Source of the DNA: VXRN01 sp963664365
Lineage (GTDB): Bacteria > Chloroflexota > Dehalococcoidia > Lucifugimonadales > UBA1123
Direction: 5' to 3'
Length of the DNA stretch: 64,000 nucleotides
Assembly: GCA_963664365.1 (NCBI GenBank)
Contig: OY761144.1
Span: 2,976,001 to 3,040,000 of the forward strand
Under the pieces are notes generated by a model. It was not told the DNA's origin and did no database searches. It saw only the letters and a list, made by a program, of their open reading frames with translations. Below, one piece after another: positions 7,767 to 18,808 of this stretch; positions within the stretch are counted from its first letter, which is position 1, and each line of letters opens with the position of its first letter. Made by a program: the position numbers and the translations under genes.

Positions 7767-8597
7767 ATGGCAATAGCCACGCAGGTACGGCCCCTGACTC
7801 CTTACCAGGTGAGGAGGTACAGCCGACACATCATCATGCCGCAGGTCGGCAGCGCGGGTCAGCGCAAGTTGATCGACGCGAAGGTCTTGATAGTCGGCGC
7901 CGGCGGACTCGGCTCGCCTATCGCGATCTACCTGACGCTGGCCGGGGTGGGAACCATCGGGATCGTCGATTTCGACGACGTTGACGTGACGAATCTCCAA
8001 CGTCAGGTGCTCCACTACGACAGCGACATCGGCAGGCCGAAGGTGCAGTCCGCCGTCGAGACCCTGAATGCCTACAACCCGGAGACCGAGGTGATAACCC
8101 ACGAGGCCCCGCTGACTTCGGAAAACGCGATGGAGATAGTCCAGCAATACGACATCATCGTAAACGGCGCGGACAACTTCCCCGCCCGCTACCTCGTGAA
8201 CGACGTAGCCTACCTCGCTGGGAAGCCCCTGGTGGACGGCAGCATCCTGCTGTTCGACGGCATGGCGACCGTGTTCCTGCCGGGGCAGGGCTGCTACCGC
8301 TGCCTGTTCCCGACGCCTCCGCCGCCGGGCGAGGTCCCAAGCTGCGCCGAGGCCGGAGTCCTGGGGATGCTGCCCGGCATGGTCGGCACCATTCAGGCCG
8401 CCGAGACGGTCAAGCTCGTCTTGGGAATCGGAGAATCCCTATCGGGGCGGCTGCTGCTGATCGACGCGCTGGAGATGGACTTCCGGACGGTCAAGCTCCG
8501 CCGGAACCCAGAGTGTCCGCTGTGCGGAGACAACCCGACGGTCACGGAGCTAATCGACTACGTCGCGTTCTGCGGAGGCGCGCCCATGACCGGGTAG
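7767..8597 (+). CDS. ThiF/MoeB/HesA-family E1-like adenylyltransferase
   Basis: The ATG at 7767 has GGAGG 6 bp upstream, giving 276 residues. It adenylates the C-terminal glycine of a ubiquitin-like sulfur carrier (ThiS, MoaD or CysO type). Visible features: RYSRHIIMPQVGSAGQRKL at the N-terminus, nucleotide-binding GAGGLGSPIA (about 47-56), DFDDVDVTNLQRQ with the acidic and Arg residues of the ATP site, NGADNFPARY, CYRCLFP and CPLCG as the two zinc CxxC pairs, and a Cys in PSCAEAGVLG as the likely catalytic cysteine. A rhodanese gene lies 60 bp downstream, which fits sulfur activation. No carrier-protein gene is in the window, so the pathway (thiamine, molybdopterin or cysteine) cannot be fixed. 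Confidence 0.93.
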   Translation: MAIATQVRPLTPYQVRRYSRHIIMPQVGSAGQRKLIDAKVLIVGAGGLGSPIAIYLTLAGVGTIGIVDFDDVDVTNLQRQVLHYDSDIGRPKVQSAVETLNAYNPETEVITHEAPLTSENAMEIVQQYDIIVNGADNFPARYLVNDVAYLAGKPLVDGSILLFDGMATVFLPGQGCYRCLFPTPPPPGEVPSCAEAGVLGMLPGMVGTIQAAETVKLVLGIGESLSGRLLLIDALEMDFRTVKLRRNPECPLCGDNPTVTELIDYVAFCGGAPMTG

Positions 8598-8657
8598 CCG
8601 ACCCGCGCGCAAGCCACATCACATCTTCATACAATACCCAAATCAGAGAGGAGAAAA

Positions 8658-9506
8658 ATGTCTGAATCCGCAGCGCATCCAGAGTCTATCGTTACAACCC
8701 AGTGGGTCGAGGAAAACCTCGGAGACGCCAACATCACGTTGGTCGAGGTCGACGTCGATACCGAAGCATACGCCCAGGGCCACATATCCGGCGCCGTCGG
8801 CTGGAACTGGACCAGCCAGTTGAACGACGATCTGACCAGAGACATCCTGTCCAAAGAGCAGGTCGAGGAGCTTCTTGGAGACTCCGGCATCGGCAACGAC
8901 ACCACCGTCGTCCTATACGGAGACAACAACAACTGGTTCGCCACATACGCCTTCTGGCAGCTAAAGCTCTACGGCCACCAGGACCTCAAGATCATGGACG
9001 GCGGACGCCAGAAGTGGATAGACGAGGGCCGCGCTCTCACGACCGATGCCCCATCAGTGGACAAGACGGACTACTCCGCCTCCGACCCCGACCCGTCCAT
9101 CCGCGCGACCAGGGACTACGTCCTGGACGTCGCCTCGACGAGCAACAACGTCGGATTGGTGGACGTGCGCTCCCCCGACGAGTTCAACGGCACGCTGCTG
9201 GCGCCGCCCGCCTTCCCGCAAGAGGGCGCGCAGCGCGGCGGGCACATCCCCGGCGCCGCCAACATCCCGTGGCTGACCGCCGTAAACGAAGACGGCGCTT
9301 TCAAATCGGTCGAGGAACTGCGCGAGATCTACGGCGGACAGGGAATCACCGGCGAGGGCGAGACCATCGCCTACTGCCGAATCGGCGAGCGGAGCTCCCA
9401 CACCTGGTTCGCCCTGAGCCAGATACTCGGCTACAATAAGGTCCGCAACTACGACGGGTCATGGACCGAGTACGGCTCCATCGTCGGAGCTCCGATAGAA
9501 AAGTAA
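8658..9506 (+). CDS. Thiosulfate sulfurtransferase (two-domain rhodanese)
   Basis: This 282-residue protein has two rhodanese domains. The N-terminal one (about 10-130) contains GHISGAVGWNW and is catalytically inactive, as is usual. The C-terminal one has GLVDVRSPDEFNG, GGHIPGAANIPW and the active loop YCRIGERSSHTWF with the persulfide Cys (about residue 239). This CRIGER loop is the thiosulfate sulfurtransferase type, not the CG(S/T)GVT loop of mercaptopyruvate enzymes. An AGAGGAG ribosome-binding site precedes the ATG. With the upstream E1-like gene it probably forms a sulfur-donation unit: sulfane sulfur from thiosulfate to an activated carrier. Confidence 0.94.
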   Translation: MSESAAHPESIVTTQWVEENLGDANITLVEVDVDTEAYAQGHISGAVGWNWTSQLNDDLTRDILSKEQVEELLGDSGIGNDTTVVLYGDNNNWFATYAFWQLKLYGHQDLKIMDGGRQKWIDEGRALTTDAPSVDKTDYSASDPDPSIRATRDYVLDVASTSNNVGLVDVRSPDEFNGTLLAPPAFPQEGAQRGGHIPGAANIPWLTAVNEDGAFKSVEELREIYGGQGITGEGETIAYCRIGERSSHTWFALSQILGYNKVRNYDGSWTEYGSIVGAPIEK

Positions 9507-9532
9507 CGCCCGACCGGTCCGGTACAGTCAGA

Positions 9533-9607
9533 GCCAACGTAGCTCAGTGGTAGAGCAGCGGTTTCGTAAACCGCAGGTCGGCGGTTCGAATCCGCCCGTT
9601 GGCTCCA
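9533..9607 (+). tRNA. tRNA-Thr (anticodon CGT)
   Basis: A full cloverleaf is visible: acceptor GCCAACG/CGTTGGC, D-arm GCTC...GAGC, anticodon stem GCGGT/ACCGC with loop TTCGTAA (anticodon CGT), T-arm GGCGG TTCGAAT CCGCC, discriminator T and an encoded CCA. It reads ACG codons. It lies 26 bp after the rhodanese stop and may be co-transcribed. Confidence 0.97.
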
Positions 9608-9617
9608 CGCCACCACC

Positions 9618-10973
9618 TCACCCCATCCGCCACTTTGCGCCGGTCGGAGTGTCTTCGATCGTCACTCCAAGTTCGGTTAGCCGATCGCGGATCTTGTCGG
9701 CTAGCTCGAACTGCCGCGCCGAGCGCAGTTCTACTCTAACGTCGATCAGCATCTGGATGAACGGCGCGGCCTCGGCGTCCGATGTCGGCTCTTCCAACGT
9801 CAGGCCGAGCGCTCCGGCCAGCTTGGTCAGCGTCGCCTGAGACGCCTTTAGGTCCGCGCCCCGCTCACGGCCTCTGTTGATCTCACGCGCGAGGTCGAAC
9901 AGTGCCGCCAGCGCTCGGGGCGTGTTCAGATCGTCGTCCATCGCCTCGTTGAATCGCTCTTCGAACTTGGCCGGGTCAACCGGCGGACCGTTGTCCGCGG
10001 ACTCCACCCTCGCCGCCTGGCGCAGCCGTTGGATGGCGCGTTCCTGTCCTCGGACGGTCTCCTCGCTGTAAAACAGCGGCGACCTGTAATGAGAACTCAG
10101 GAAGAACAGCCGCAGCGCCTCGGGGTCGTACAACTCCAGCGCTTCCGGCAGAGAGATTATGTTGCCGAGCGACTTGCTCATCTTCTCCGAGCCGAGGCGG
10201 AGCATCCCGTTGTGCAGCCAATACCGCGCAAACGGACTCCGGTGCGTAAACGACTCCGACTGTGCCAGTTCGTTTTCGTGATGCGGGAACACCAGGTCCT
10301 CACCGCCGCCGTGTATGTCTATGGTCTCGCCCAGGTACTTGATCGACATCGCGCTGCATTCGATGTGCCAGCCCGGTCTTCCCTTTCCCCATGGACTGTC
10401 CCAAGCGGGTTCCCCGGGCTTCTGCGACTTCCACAGAGCAAAATCTAGGACATCCTCTTTTCTCTCGTCGATCTCGACCCGCGCCCCGGCTTGAAGGTCG
10501 TCCACGCTCCGATGACTCAGCTTGCCGTAGTCGTCAAAGCGCCTGACCCTGAAATAGACGTCTCCGCCCACCTCGTATGCGTAACCCTTCTCTATGAGAC
10601 TGTCGATGATCTCGACTATCTTGTCTATCTCCTGGGTGGCCCTAGGGTATTCGTGGGCCGGAACCACGTTCAGGGCGCTCATGGCGTCGATGTACTCTTT
10701 GATGTTCGCGCCCGCAAGCTCGGACACCGGAATGTTTCGCTGGCGCGCCGCGTCGATCATCTTGTCGTCTATGTCGGTGAAGTTCTGGACGTGCCGCACC
10801 TCGTACCCGCGATACTCCAGATAGCGCCTGACGACGTCGAACGCGACCGCCGACATAGCGTGACCGATGTGGGACGATGAGTATGGCGTTATCCCGCAGA
10901 CGTACATCCCGACTTGGCCGTTGGGTGATGTGAAGTCGCGGACGCGGCCTGTTAGCGTATCGTAGAGTCTCAT
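9618..10973 (-). CDS. cysS: Cysteinyl-tRNA synthetase
   Basis: This 451-residue class I synthetase charges tRNA-Cys. Signatures: MYVCGITPY with the first zinc Cys (about 25), SSSHIGHAMS (HIGH-type motif, about 32-38), GRPGWHIECSAMS with a second zinc ligand set, GGGEDLVFPHHENE with the two His of the zinc site, and KMSKSLGN (about 263-270). The C-terminal helical domain is present but short, as in many compact CysRS. It is the last gene of an ispD-ispF-cysS operon, overlapping ispF by 4 bp (ATGA). Confidence 0.97.
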   Translation of the reverse strand: MRLYDTLTGRVRDFTSPNGQVGMYVCGITPYSSSHIGHAMSAVAFDVVRRYLEYRGYEVRHVQNFTDIDDKMIDAARQRNIPVSELAGANIKEYIDAMSALNVVPAHEYPRATQEIDKIVEIIDSLIEKGYAYEVGGDVYFRVRRFDDYGKLSHRSVDDLQAGARVEIDERKEDVLDFALWKSQKPGEPAWDSPWGKGRPGWHIECSAMSIKYLGETIDIHGGGEDLVFPHHENELAQSESFTHRSPFARYWLHNGMLRLGSEKMSKSLGNIISLPEALELYDPEALRLFFLSSHYRSPLFYSEETVRGQERAIQRLRQAARVESADNGPPVDPAKFEERFNEAMDDDLNTPRALAALFDLAREINRGRERGADLKASQATLTKLAGALGLTLEEPTSDAEAAPFIQMLIDVRVELRSARQFELADKIRDRLTELGVTIEDTPTGAKWRMG

Positions 10974-11449
10974 TCTTCGGAGATAGTGACGACCGCGACG
11001 CAGCCGATGCCTTCCTGTCGGCCCAGAAATCCGAGATGGTCCGTGGTCGTCGCCTTGAGGCTGACCTCCTCTGGCTCTAGGCTCAGGGCGGCGGCTAAGC
11101 TGTTTCGCATGTCGTCTATGTGAGGTCTGAGAGTGGGACTTTGGGCGAGTATTGTAGCATCAACGTATTCCAGCCGCCACAGGTCATCGGACAGCATCCG
11201 CGCGGTCTCCGATACCAAGTCCATGCTGCGAATCCCGGCGTAGCGCGGGTCCGACGATGGAAAGTGTACGCCGATGTCCCCCAGGTTGGCCGCGCCGAGG
11301 CAGGCGTCTATGACGGCATGCGCCACCACGTCACCGTCGCTGTGACCGTCCAGCCCGAGATCGAACGGCAGCGTGACCCCGCTCAGGATTAGCGGCCTTC
11401 CGCCGACCAGCGGATGAACATCTATGCCTATGCCCGTTCTGACGGTCAC
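10970..11449 (-). CDS. ispF: 2-C-methyl-D-erythritol 2,4-cyclodiphosphate synthase
   Basis: This 159-residue enzyme closes the cyclodiphosphate ring in the MEP isoprenoid pathway. The zinc ligands are clear: GIDVHPLVGGRPL (Asp-x-His near residue 10) and HSDGDVVAHAVIDACLGAANLGDIG (third His). The late STTDHLGFLGR-type motif appears as ATTTDHLGFLGRQEGIGC. It starts at a GTG that overlaps the ispD stop (GTGA) and ends overlapping the cysS start, so all three genes are translationally coupled. ispD and ispF are separate proteins here, not the IspDF fusion found in some bacteria. Confidence 0.97.
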   Translation of the reverse strand: MTVRTGIGIDVHPLVGGRPLILSGVTLPFDLGLDGHSDGDVVAHAVIDACLGAANLGDIGVHFPSSDPRYAGIRSMDLVSETARMLSDDLWRLEYVDATILAQSPTLRPHIDDMRNSLAAALSLEPEEVSLKATTTDHLGFLGRQEGIGCVAVVTISEE

Positions 11450-12189
11450 GACTGAAGCTCCTCTATCTCCGCCATGCCCGCGATGGCTTCCGCAAACAGC
11501 AGGTCCTCCGGCGTCGTCACCTTGATATTCAGGTACGACCCCATGAACAGCTTGACCGGGTGGCCGATGGCCTCCACCATCGCCGCGTCGTCGGTGACGT
11601 CACGGCTGACCTCTGAGTGCGCGCGCAGCAGTATCTCCAAGCGAAACGCCTGGGGAGTCTGTGCGGCCCATAGACGGTCTCTTGATGGGGTATCGGCAAC
11701 GGACAGATCGCCATCTACGAATTTGATCGTGTCCTTCACCGGGACAGCGGCGATCGCGGCGCCCCACTCGGTCGCCGCCGCGACCGCGCGCTCGACGGTG
11801 GGCTGGTCCACGAAGGGCCGCGCGCCATCATGAATCAGCGCGATGTCCACCTCGCCAAGCCCTCGAACGGCATTCAAAACGGAGTCCTGTCGTCTCGCTC
11901 CGCCCTCAACCACCGAGACCACCTTGTCGAATCCGTAATCTCGCACCATCTGCTGTACGTCCTCGATCCTGTCCGTAGAGGCCGCGATGGAAATGCGGTC
12001 CACCGACGGGGAGCGGTCAAACACGGTCAGAGAATATGCCAGCATCGGACGCCCGGCTATCGCGGCGAATTGCTTATCGACGCCGCGCATACGCCTGCTC
12101 TCGCCCGCCGCGACCACGGCCACGCCGACTCTTGCGTCCACGCTGCTGGGTGATGTCATCTTGTCCAATCCATCGAGGTCTGCCGCCAT
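11446..12189 (-). CDS. ispD: 2-C-methyl-D-erythritol 4-phosphate cytidylyltransferase
   Basis: The open frame runs upstream to 12486, but homology begins only at VGVAVVAAGESRRMRGVDKQF, so the extension is not coding. The ATG at 12189 (247 residues) or the one at 12159 (237) is the likely start; I chose 12189 because a TATAAT box sits about 20 bp upstream of it on the minus strand. IspD transfers CMP to methylerythritol phosphate in the MEP pathway. Key features are the nucleotide loop AAGESRRM and Lys of DKQF, the LIHDGARPFV motif, and ETPQAF-like AAQTPQAFR. It heads the ispD-ispF-cysS operon. Confidence 0.94.
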   Translation of the reverse strand: MAADLDGLDKMTSPSSVDARVGVAVVAAGESRRMRGVDKQFAAIAGRPMLAYSLTVFDRSPSVDRISIAASTDRIEDVQQMVRDYGFDKVVSVVEGGARRQDSVLNAVRGLGEVDIALIHDGARPFVDQPTVERAVAAATEWGAAIAAVPVKDTIKFVDGDLSVADTPSRDRLWAAQTPQAFRLEILLRAHSEVSRDVTDDAAMVEAIGHPVKLFMGSYLNIKVTTPEDLLFAEAIAGMAEIEELQS

Positions 12190-12239
12190 CTGGTTATCCC
12201 GTTGATTATACAGCCCCGTTGGATGATGGGCATGGAGCG

Positions 12240-12295
12240 TCAAGAATGTCAGAAGCAGGATTTGCACGATCGAAGGATTGTCAGGATAGGATGGA
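12240..12295 (-). repeat. AATCCTG/TCTGACA repeat (family R3), diverged copy
   Basis: The stretch with AATGTCAGAAGCAGGATTTG and GAAGGATTGTCAGGATAGGATGG is the reverse complement of the R3 words at 17512-17790 (CCAATCC...AAATCCTGCTTCTGACAA). It lies between ispD and the vapBC promoter and is non-coding. Confidence 0.55.
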
Positions 12296-12354
12296 GCCGA
12301 GCGCTGACGCTTGCGGGCTAGGGTCTCGCGGTGGACCGGGGCCTTTTGGCTTGA

Positions 12355-12383
12355 TTGCCGATCCGACGTTGCATTGTTATAAT
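12355..12383 (+). promoter_or_regulatory. vapBC promoter
   Basis: A TTGCCG -35 at 12355-12360 and a perfect TATAAT -10 at 12378-12383 are separated by exactly 17 bp. Transcription would start near 12390 and give a leader of about 38 nt before the vapB ATG. Confidence 0.65.
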
Positions 12384-12395
12384 CTTGACAATGCA
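12370..12395. promoter_or_regulatory. Inverted-repeat operator over the vapBC -10 box
   Basis: TGCATTGT (12370-12377) and ACAATGCA (12388-12395) form a perfect 8-bp inverted repeat with a 10-bp spacer containing the TATAAT box. VapB-type antitoxins repress their own operon by binding such palindromes, so this is the probable autoregulatory operator. Confidence 0.6.
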
Positions 12396-12427
12396 TTCCA
12401 CAATACAGTGTCCCGAGGAGTCGCGTT

Positions 12428-12670
12428 ATGATCAGATCGACTCTAACCGAAAGATGGCAGACGACCATCCCGTCCGAAGTTCGCAAGGCGCTTCACCTCA
12501 AGCCCCGTCAACGACTCATATACGAGTTGGTTGACGGCGCAGTTCTGATCAGGCCGCAGCCGGAGACCCTTAGAGACCTGTATGGCTGCCTTGCGGACGA
12601 TGAGCAGGCCGCGACCAAGTCAGAGGAACGAGAGGCAGCCCGCGCGCATAGAGCTTCCAGATACGCATGA
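12428..12670 (+). CDS. vapB: VapB-type antitoxin (AbrB/SpoVT swapped-hairpin DNA-binding)
   Basis: This 80-residue protein has the AbrB-like N-terminal DNA-binding strand-swapped fold: MIRSTLTERWQTTIPSEVRKALHLKPRQRLIYEL. The C-terminal charged tail (YGCLADDEQAATKSEEREAARAHRASRYA) would be disordered and wrap the toxin. It neutralises the VapC nuclease encoded immediately downstream, with which it overlaps by 4 bp (ATGA), and it probably represses the operon through the palindrome on the promoter. A GAGGAG ribosome-binding site is present. Confidence 0.88.
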   Translation: MIRSTLTERWQTTIPSEVRKALHLKPRQRLIYELVDGAVLIRPQPETLRDLYGCLADDEQAATKSEEREAARAHRASRYA

Positions 12671-13077
12671 CAAGGTATCTGCTGGACACCAACGTACTCA
12701 TCCGCTTCCTACGCGGCGATCGTGCCGAGCGCTCGCGGGCCGCGCTGAAGCTGTTCTCCGAGGCCAACGACGGAAAGTGCGTGCTGGTTTTGACCGAGGT
12801 GGCTGTCGCTGAAGCGGTCTGGGTGCTCGAATCCGTATATCGCGCGGATCGTAAACTCATTGCGGATGGTTTGCGAAAGGTCATACTCAGCGCAGGCATA
12901 CGCTGTGCCAACTCAGATGTGATGCTTGACGCGTTGGTTCGCTTCGGCGCGGCCAAGCTAGACTTTCTGGACTGCTACCTGGCTGCCCTTGCCGCGGCTA
13001 GCGGGGATCGTGTGGCGACGTTCGATAAGGACTTCGACCGATTCGATGACGTTCAGCGGTGGGAGCCTGACACATGA
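12667..13077 (+). CDS. vapC: VapC-type PIN-domain ribonuclease toxin
   Basis: This 136-residue PIN-domain protein is likely a Mg-dependent endoribonuclease toxin. The acidic active-site residues expected for PIN domains are visible: Asp in YLLDTNVLIRFL (residue 7), Glu in VLTEVAVAEAVWVLES (about 43), Asp in KLDFLDCYLAA (about 98-101) and Asp in ATFDKDFDRF (about 117). VapC enzymes usually cut tRNAs or rRNA; the target cannot be told from sequence. The start overlaps the vapB stop by 4 bp, the usual arrangement that keeps toxin and antitoxin synthesis linked. Confidence 0.92.
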   Translation: MTRYLLDTNVLIRFLRGDRAERSRAALKLFSEANDGKCVLVLTEVAVAEAVWVLESVYRADRKLIADGLRKVILSAGIRCANSDVMLDALVRFGAAKLDFLDCYLAALAAASGDRVATFDKDFDRFDDVQRWEPDT

Positions 13078-13135
13078 ACGTGCCCTACACCGTCTCAGAC
13101 AGACGCGCGGACCTGTGCCTCGCTGCGACTGCCGG

Positions 13136-16768
<3,633 letters not shown>

Positions 16769-16782
16769 GTGGAGAGTTTCAC

Positions 16783-16852
16783 CCTCACGCCAGCCCCCAT
16801 ATCGGAGTACGGGGCAGGCTCTCTCCCTCAAGGAGAGGGGGTATGTCGATCG
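16783..16852. repeat. R1 repeat copy between mfd and the zincin gene
   Basis: CCTCACGCCAGCCCC, ATCGGAGTACGGGG, CAGGCTCTCTCCCTCAAGG and AGAGGGGGTATG mirror the R1 words seen at 1148-1236. It explains the spurious extension of the mfd frame up to 16831. Confidence 0.65.
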
Positions 16853-16857
16853 GGCTG

Positions 16858-17220
16858 TTAGACTCCCATCTGGTGCAGGGTATAGTCGTCGATGCCGAAG
16901 TGGTGGGCGACCTCGTGGATCACGGTTGCCCTGACCTCGGCTACAATCTCGTCGTCGGTGCGGCAGATGCTTTCGATGGTGGCCTGGAAGAGGGTTATCT
17001 TGTCCGGCAGCACCATGTCGTAGCCGTAGCGGCCGGTCAAGGGTATGCCCTCGTACAGGCCGAGGAGCGATTCGCTCTCGTCCAGCCCGGAGCCGATGAT
17101 CTGGTCGCGTGTGGCTGCGTCCTCCACGACGACGTCCACGTTCTCCATGCGCTCCAAGAACGTGTCCGGGAGTTCGCTGATCGCCTGCCTGACGAGCCTC
17201 TCGAATCTCAATCTGTGCAT
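16858..17220 (-). CDS. Metallopeptidase-like zincin (PF06262 type)
   Basis: This 120-residue protein carries the zinc-binding helix HEVAHHFGIDD (about 101-111), where the two His and the Asp would bind Zn and the Glu would be catalytic. Its length and the MHRLRFERLVRQAISELPDTFLERMENVDVVVED start match the compact bacterial zincin family (minimal gluzincin/metzincin-like, formerly DUF1025). The peptidase substrate is unknown. The protein ends just after the motif, as in the family. It lies upstream of mfd on the same strand, separated by an R1 repeat. Confidence 0.88.
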   Translation of the reverse strand: MHRLRFERLVRQAISELPDTFLERMENVDVVVEDAATRDQIIGSGLDESESLLGLYEGIPLTGRYGYDMVLPDKITLFQATIESICRTDDEIVAEVRATVIHEVAHHFGIDDYTLHQMGV

Positions 17221-17339
17221 TGCGGTATTGAGTTTAGAGGGGTCGGAGAACGGATATCAAGGGCATGTTGAACGCATTCGGTTCTTCGCTGGGCTTGGAG
17301 TGAGTGGCGGCGGGAGCGGCCGAGCCTGTGTCACTTTAG

Positions 17340-17500
17340 TAGGTTCCCCCGCGCGCAAGCGCGAAAATCCCCTCGAATCCTGCCCTCAGTCTCGCCCTCG
17401 AAGGCTCCCCCGCGCGCAAGCGCGAAAATCCTCCTCCGTTGCTGAAGGTGAACCCCTCCGGCACGCTCCCCCCCGCGCGAGCGCGAAAATCCCCTCTCCC
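17340..17500. repeat. Triplicated CCGCGCGCAAGCGCGAAAAT repeat (family R2)
   Basis: Three spaced copies of a short palindrome-plus-tail (CGCGCAAGCGCG then AAAATCC) occur at about 17348, 17408 and 17471. Variants occur at 20150 and 21105. No gene is seen between the zincin start and the terminase operon (17221-17908). Confidence 0.7.
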
Positions 17501-17511
17501 TGAACATCTCC

Positions 17512-17790
17512 CAATCCCCCAACCAACCCATCCTGCCAATCCTCCAATCCCGTAAATCCTGCTTCTGACAACATCCCGACCGCCCCCACTGTCATTCCGA
17601 GCGCAGCGAGGAATCTAAAATCCCTGAACATCCCCCAATCCCCCAAACCAACCACCATCCCAATCCCCCAACCAACCCATCCTGCCAATCCTCCAATCCC
17701 GTAAATCCTGCTTCTGACAACATCCCGACCGCCCCCACTGTCATTCCAAGCGCAGCGAGAAATCTAAAATCCCCGAACATCCTCCAACCC
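17512..17790. repeat. 149-bp tandem direct repeat (family R3)
   Basis: The unit beginning CAATCCCCCAACCAACCC at 17512 is repeated from 17661 with very few changes. Inside are AATCCTCCAATCCCGTAAAT, CTTCTGACAACATCCCGACC, and TGTCATTCC(G/A)AGCGCAGCGAG. Diverged single copies lie near 7375 and 12240. Confidence 0.8.
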
Positions 17791-17833
17791 CATCCTGAAT
17801 ATCCCCCAATCCCGCAAATCCTGATTCTACCCC

Positions 17834-17862
17834 TTGACACCAGCCCAAAGACCATGTATTCT
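17834..17862 (+). promoter_or_regulatory. Promoter of the terminase gene pair
   Basis: A perfect TTGACA at 17834-17839 and TATTCT at 17857-17862 are separated by 17 bp. Transcription would begin near 17869, 40 bp before the ATG of the small-terminase-like gene. Confidence 0.65.
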
Positions 17863-17908
17863 AAACAGAACTGTCGTACACCCACTATCCACCATCCACT
17901 AACCACTA

Positions 17909-18808
17909 ATGACTACTTCAACCCAACAGACACCATCTAACCCGGCCCTCGACTTCGCCAACGCCATCCGCGAGGAAACCGACAACGGTCTCGAACTCAT
18001 CGAGATCCTACACGACATCGCCCAAGGCAACGACCAGAAGGCCACCCCCAACGACCGCATCACTGCCGCCAACATACTCGCCGACAGAGGATTCGGCAAA
18101 TGCCCCAGGCAAATCGACCCCAATCCGGCCCCAACACCCAAATCCGACGCCAACGACGTAGGGGCGATTCGCGAATCGCCCTCGGTGCCCGACGCCCAAA
18201 ACCCCCGCCCCGTAACCCAAATCAAAGACTCCCTGGACCAGGCCCTAGGCCCTGCTCCAACTATCCACTCGCCAAAATCTACTAACCACTATTCACAATC
18301 CACCATCCACTTCACCATCCAACAACACATCATCGAAATCACCAACAACGGACAGACCATCCGAGACACACTCAAAGAAATAGCCCGGGCCAAAGACGAC
18401 CCGAAAGTCACGCCCTACCACCGCGCAAGAGCCGCGCGTATCCTGCTCGACCGTCTCCTCGGAACCGACAGCGCCCTCGAAACGAGGACCAAACCCTACG
18501 TTCGCCCGGTCAGACACATCGATCCCGACGACCTGGCCGAATTCCGCGCCAAGCTCCGGCGAATGGAGGACGAGGGCACACTCACACCCTACCCGGACGG
18601 TCGCAGAGACAACATAACCGTGCCTGAGATACCCGAATGGTTCGACCCGACCCCCTACCTGGACGAAGCTTCCGAAAAGTTCGAGGCCGACATCAAGATG
18701 CGGCTCGAACGACAGAAAGCATGGCCCGCCATTGAAGAACGAAGGCGGAAGAAACTCGCCAAAATATACCCCTCACACTCCGAAGACGACAAACCGCCGG
18801 ACCCATGA
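17909..18808 (+). CDS. Putative phage terminase small-subunit-like protein with two internal repeats
   Basis: This 299-residue protein immediately precedes and overlaps (ATGA) a terminase large subunit, so it is probably the DNA-recognition partner; there is no direct motif proof. Two related helical segments are visible: LELIEILHDIAQGNDQKATP followed by DRITAANILADRGFGKCPRQ (about 31-71), and a second copy QTIRDTLKEIARAKDDPKVT with RARAARILLDRLLG (about 150-190). The linker between them is made of repeat DNA: a GGGCG-type palindrome (18162-18181) and a CACTAACCACTATTCAC run, resembling the intergenic words at 17881-17908. The C-terminal half is charged. The gene may therefore be evolving by repeat insertion. 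Confidence 0.6.
   Translation: MTTSTQQTPSNPALDFANAIREETDNGLELIEILHDIAQGNDQKATPNDRITAANILADRGFGKCPRQIDPNPAPTPKSDANDVGAIRESPSVPDAQNPRPVTQIKDSLDQALGPAPTIHSPKSTNHYSQSTIHFTIQQHIIEITNNGQTIRDTLKEIARAKDDPKVTPYHRARAARILLDRLLGTDSALETRTKPYVRPVRHIDPDDLAEFRAKLRRMEDEGTLTPYPDGRRDNITVPEIPEWFDPTPYLDEASEKFEADIKMRLERQKAWPAIEERRRKKLAKIYPSHSEDDKPPDP
18162..18181. repeat. R5 palindrome GGGCGATTCG/CGAATCGCCC inside a coding sequence
   Basis: This perfect 20-bp palindrome is read in frame as part of VGAIRESPS in the small-terminase-like gene. It differs from the copy at 2060-2079 by a compensating C:G to A:T change. Confidence 0.7.

Noticed and set aside
12190..12486. Upstream extension of ispD
   Set aside because: It covers R3 repeat DNA and the vapBC promoter in antisense and shows no IspD homology.
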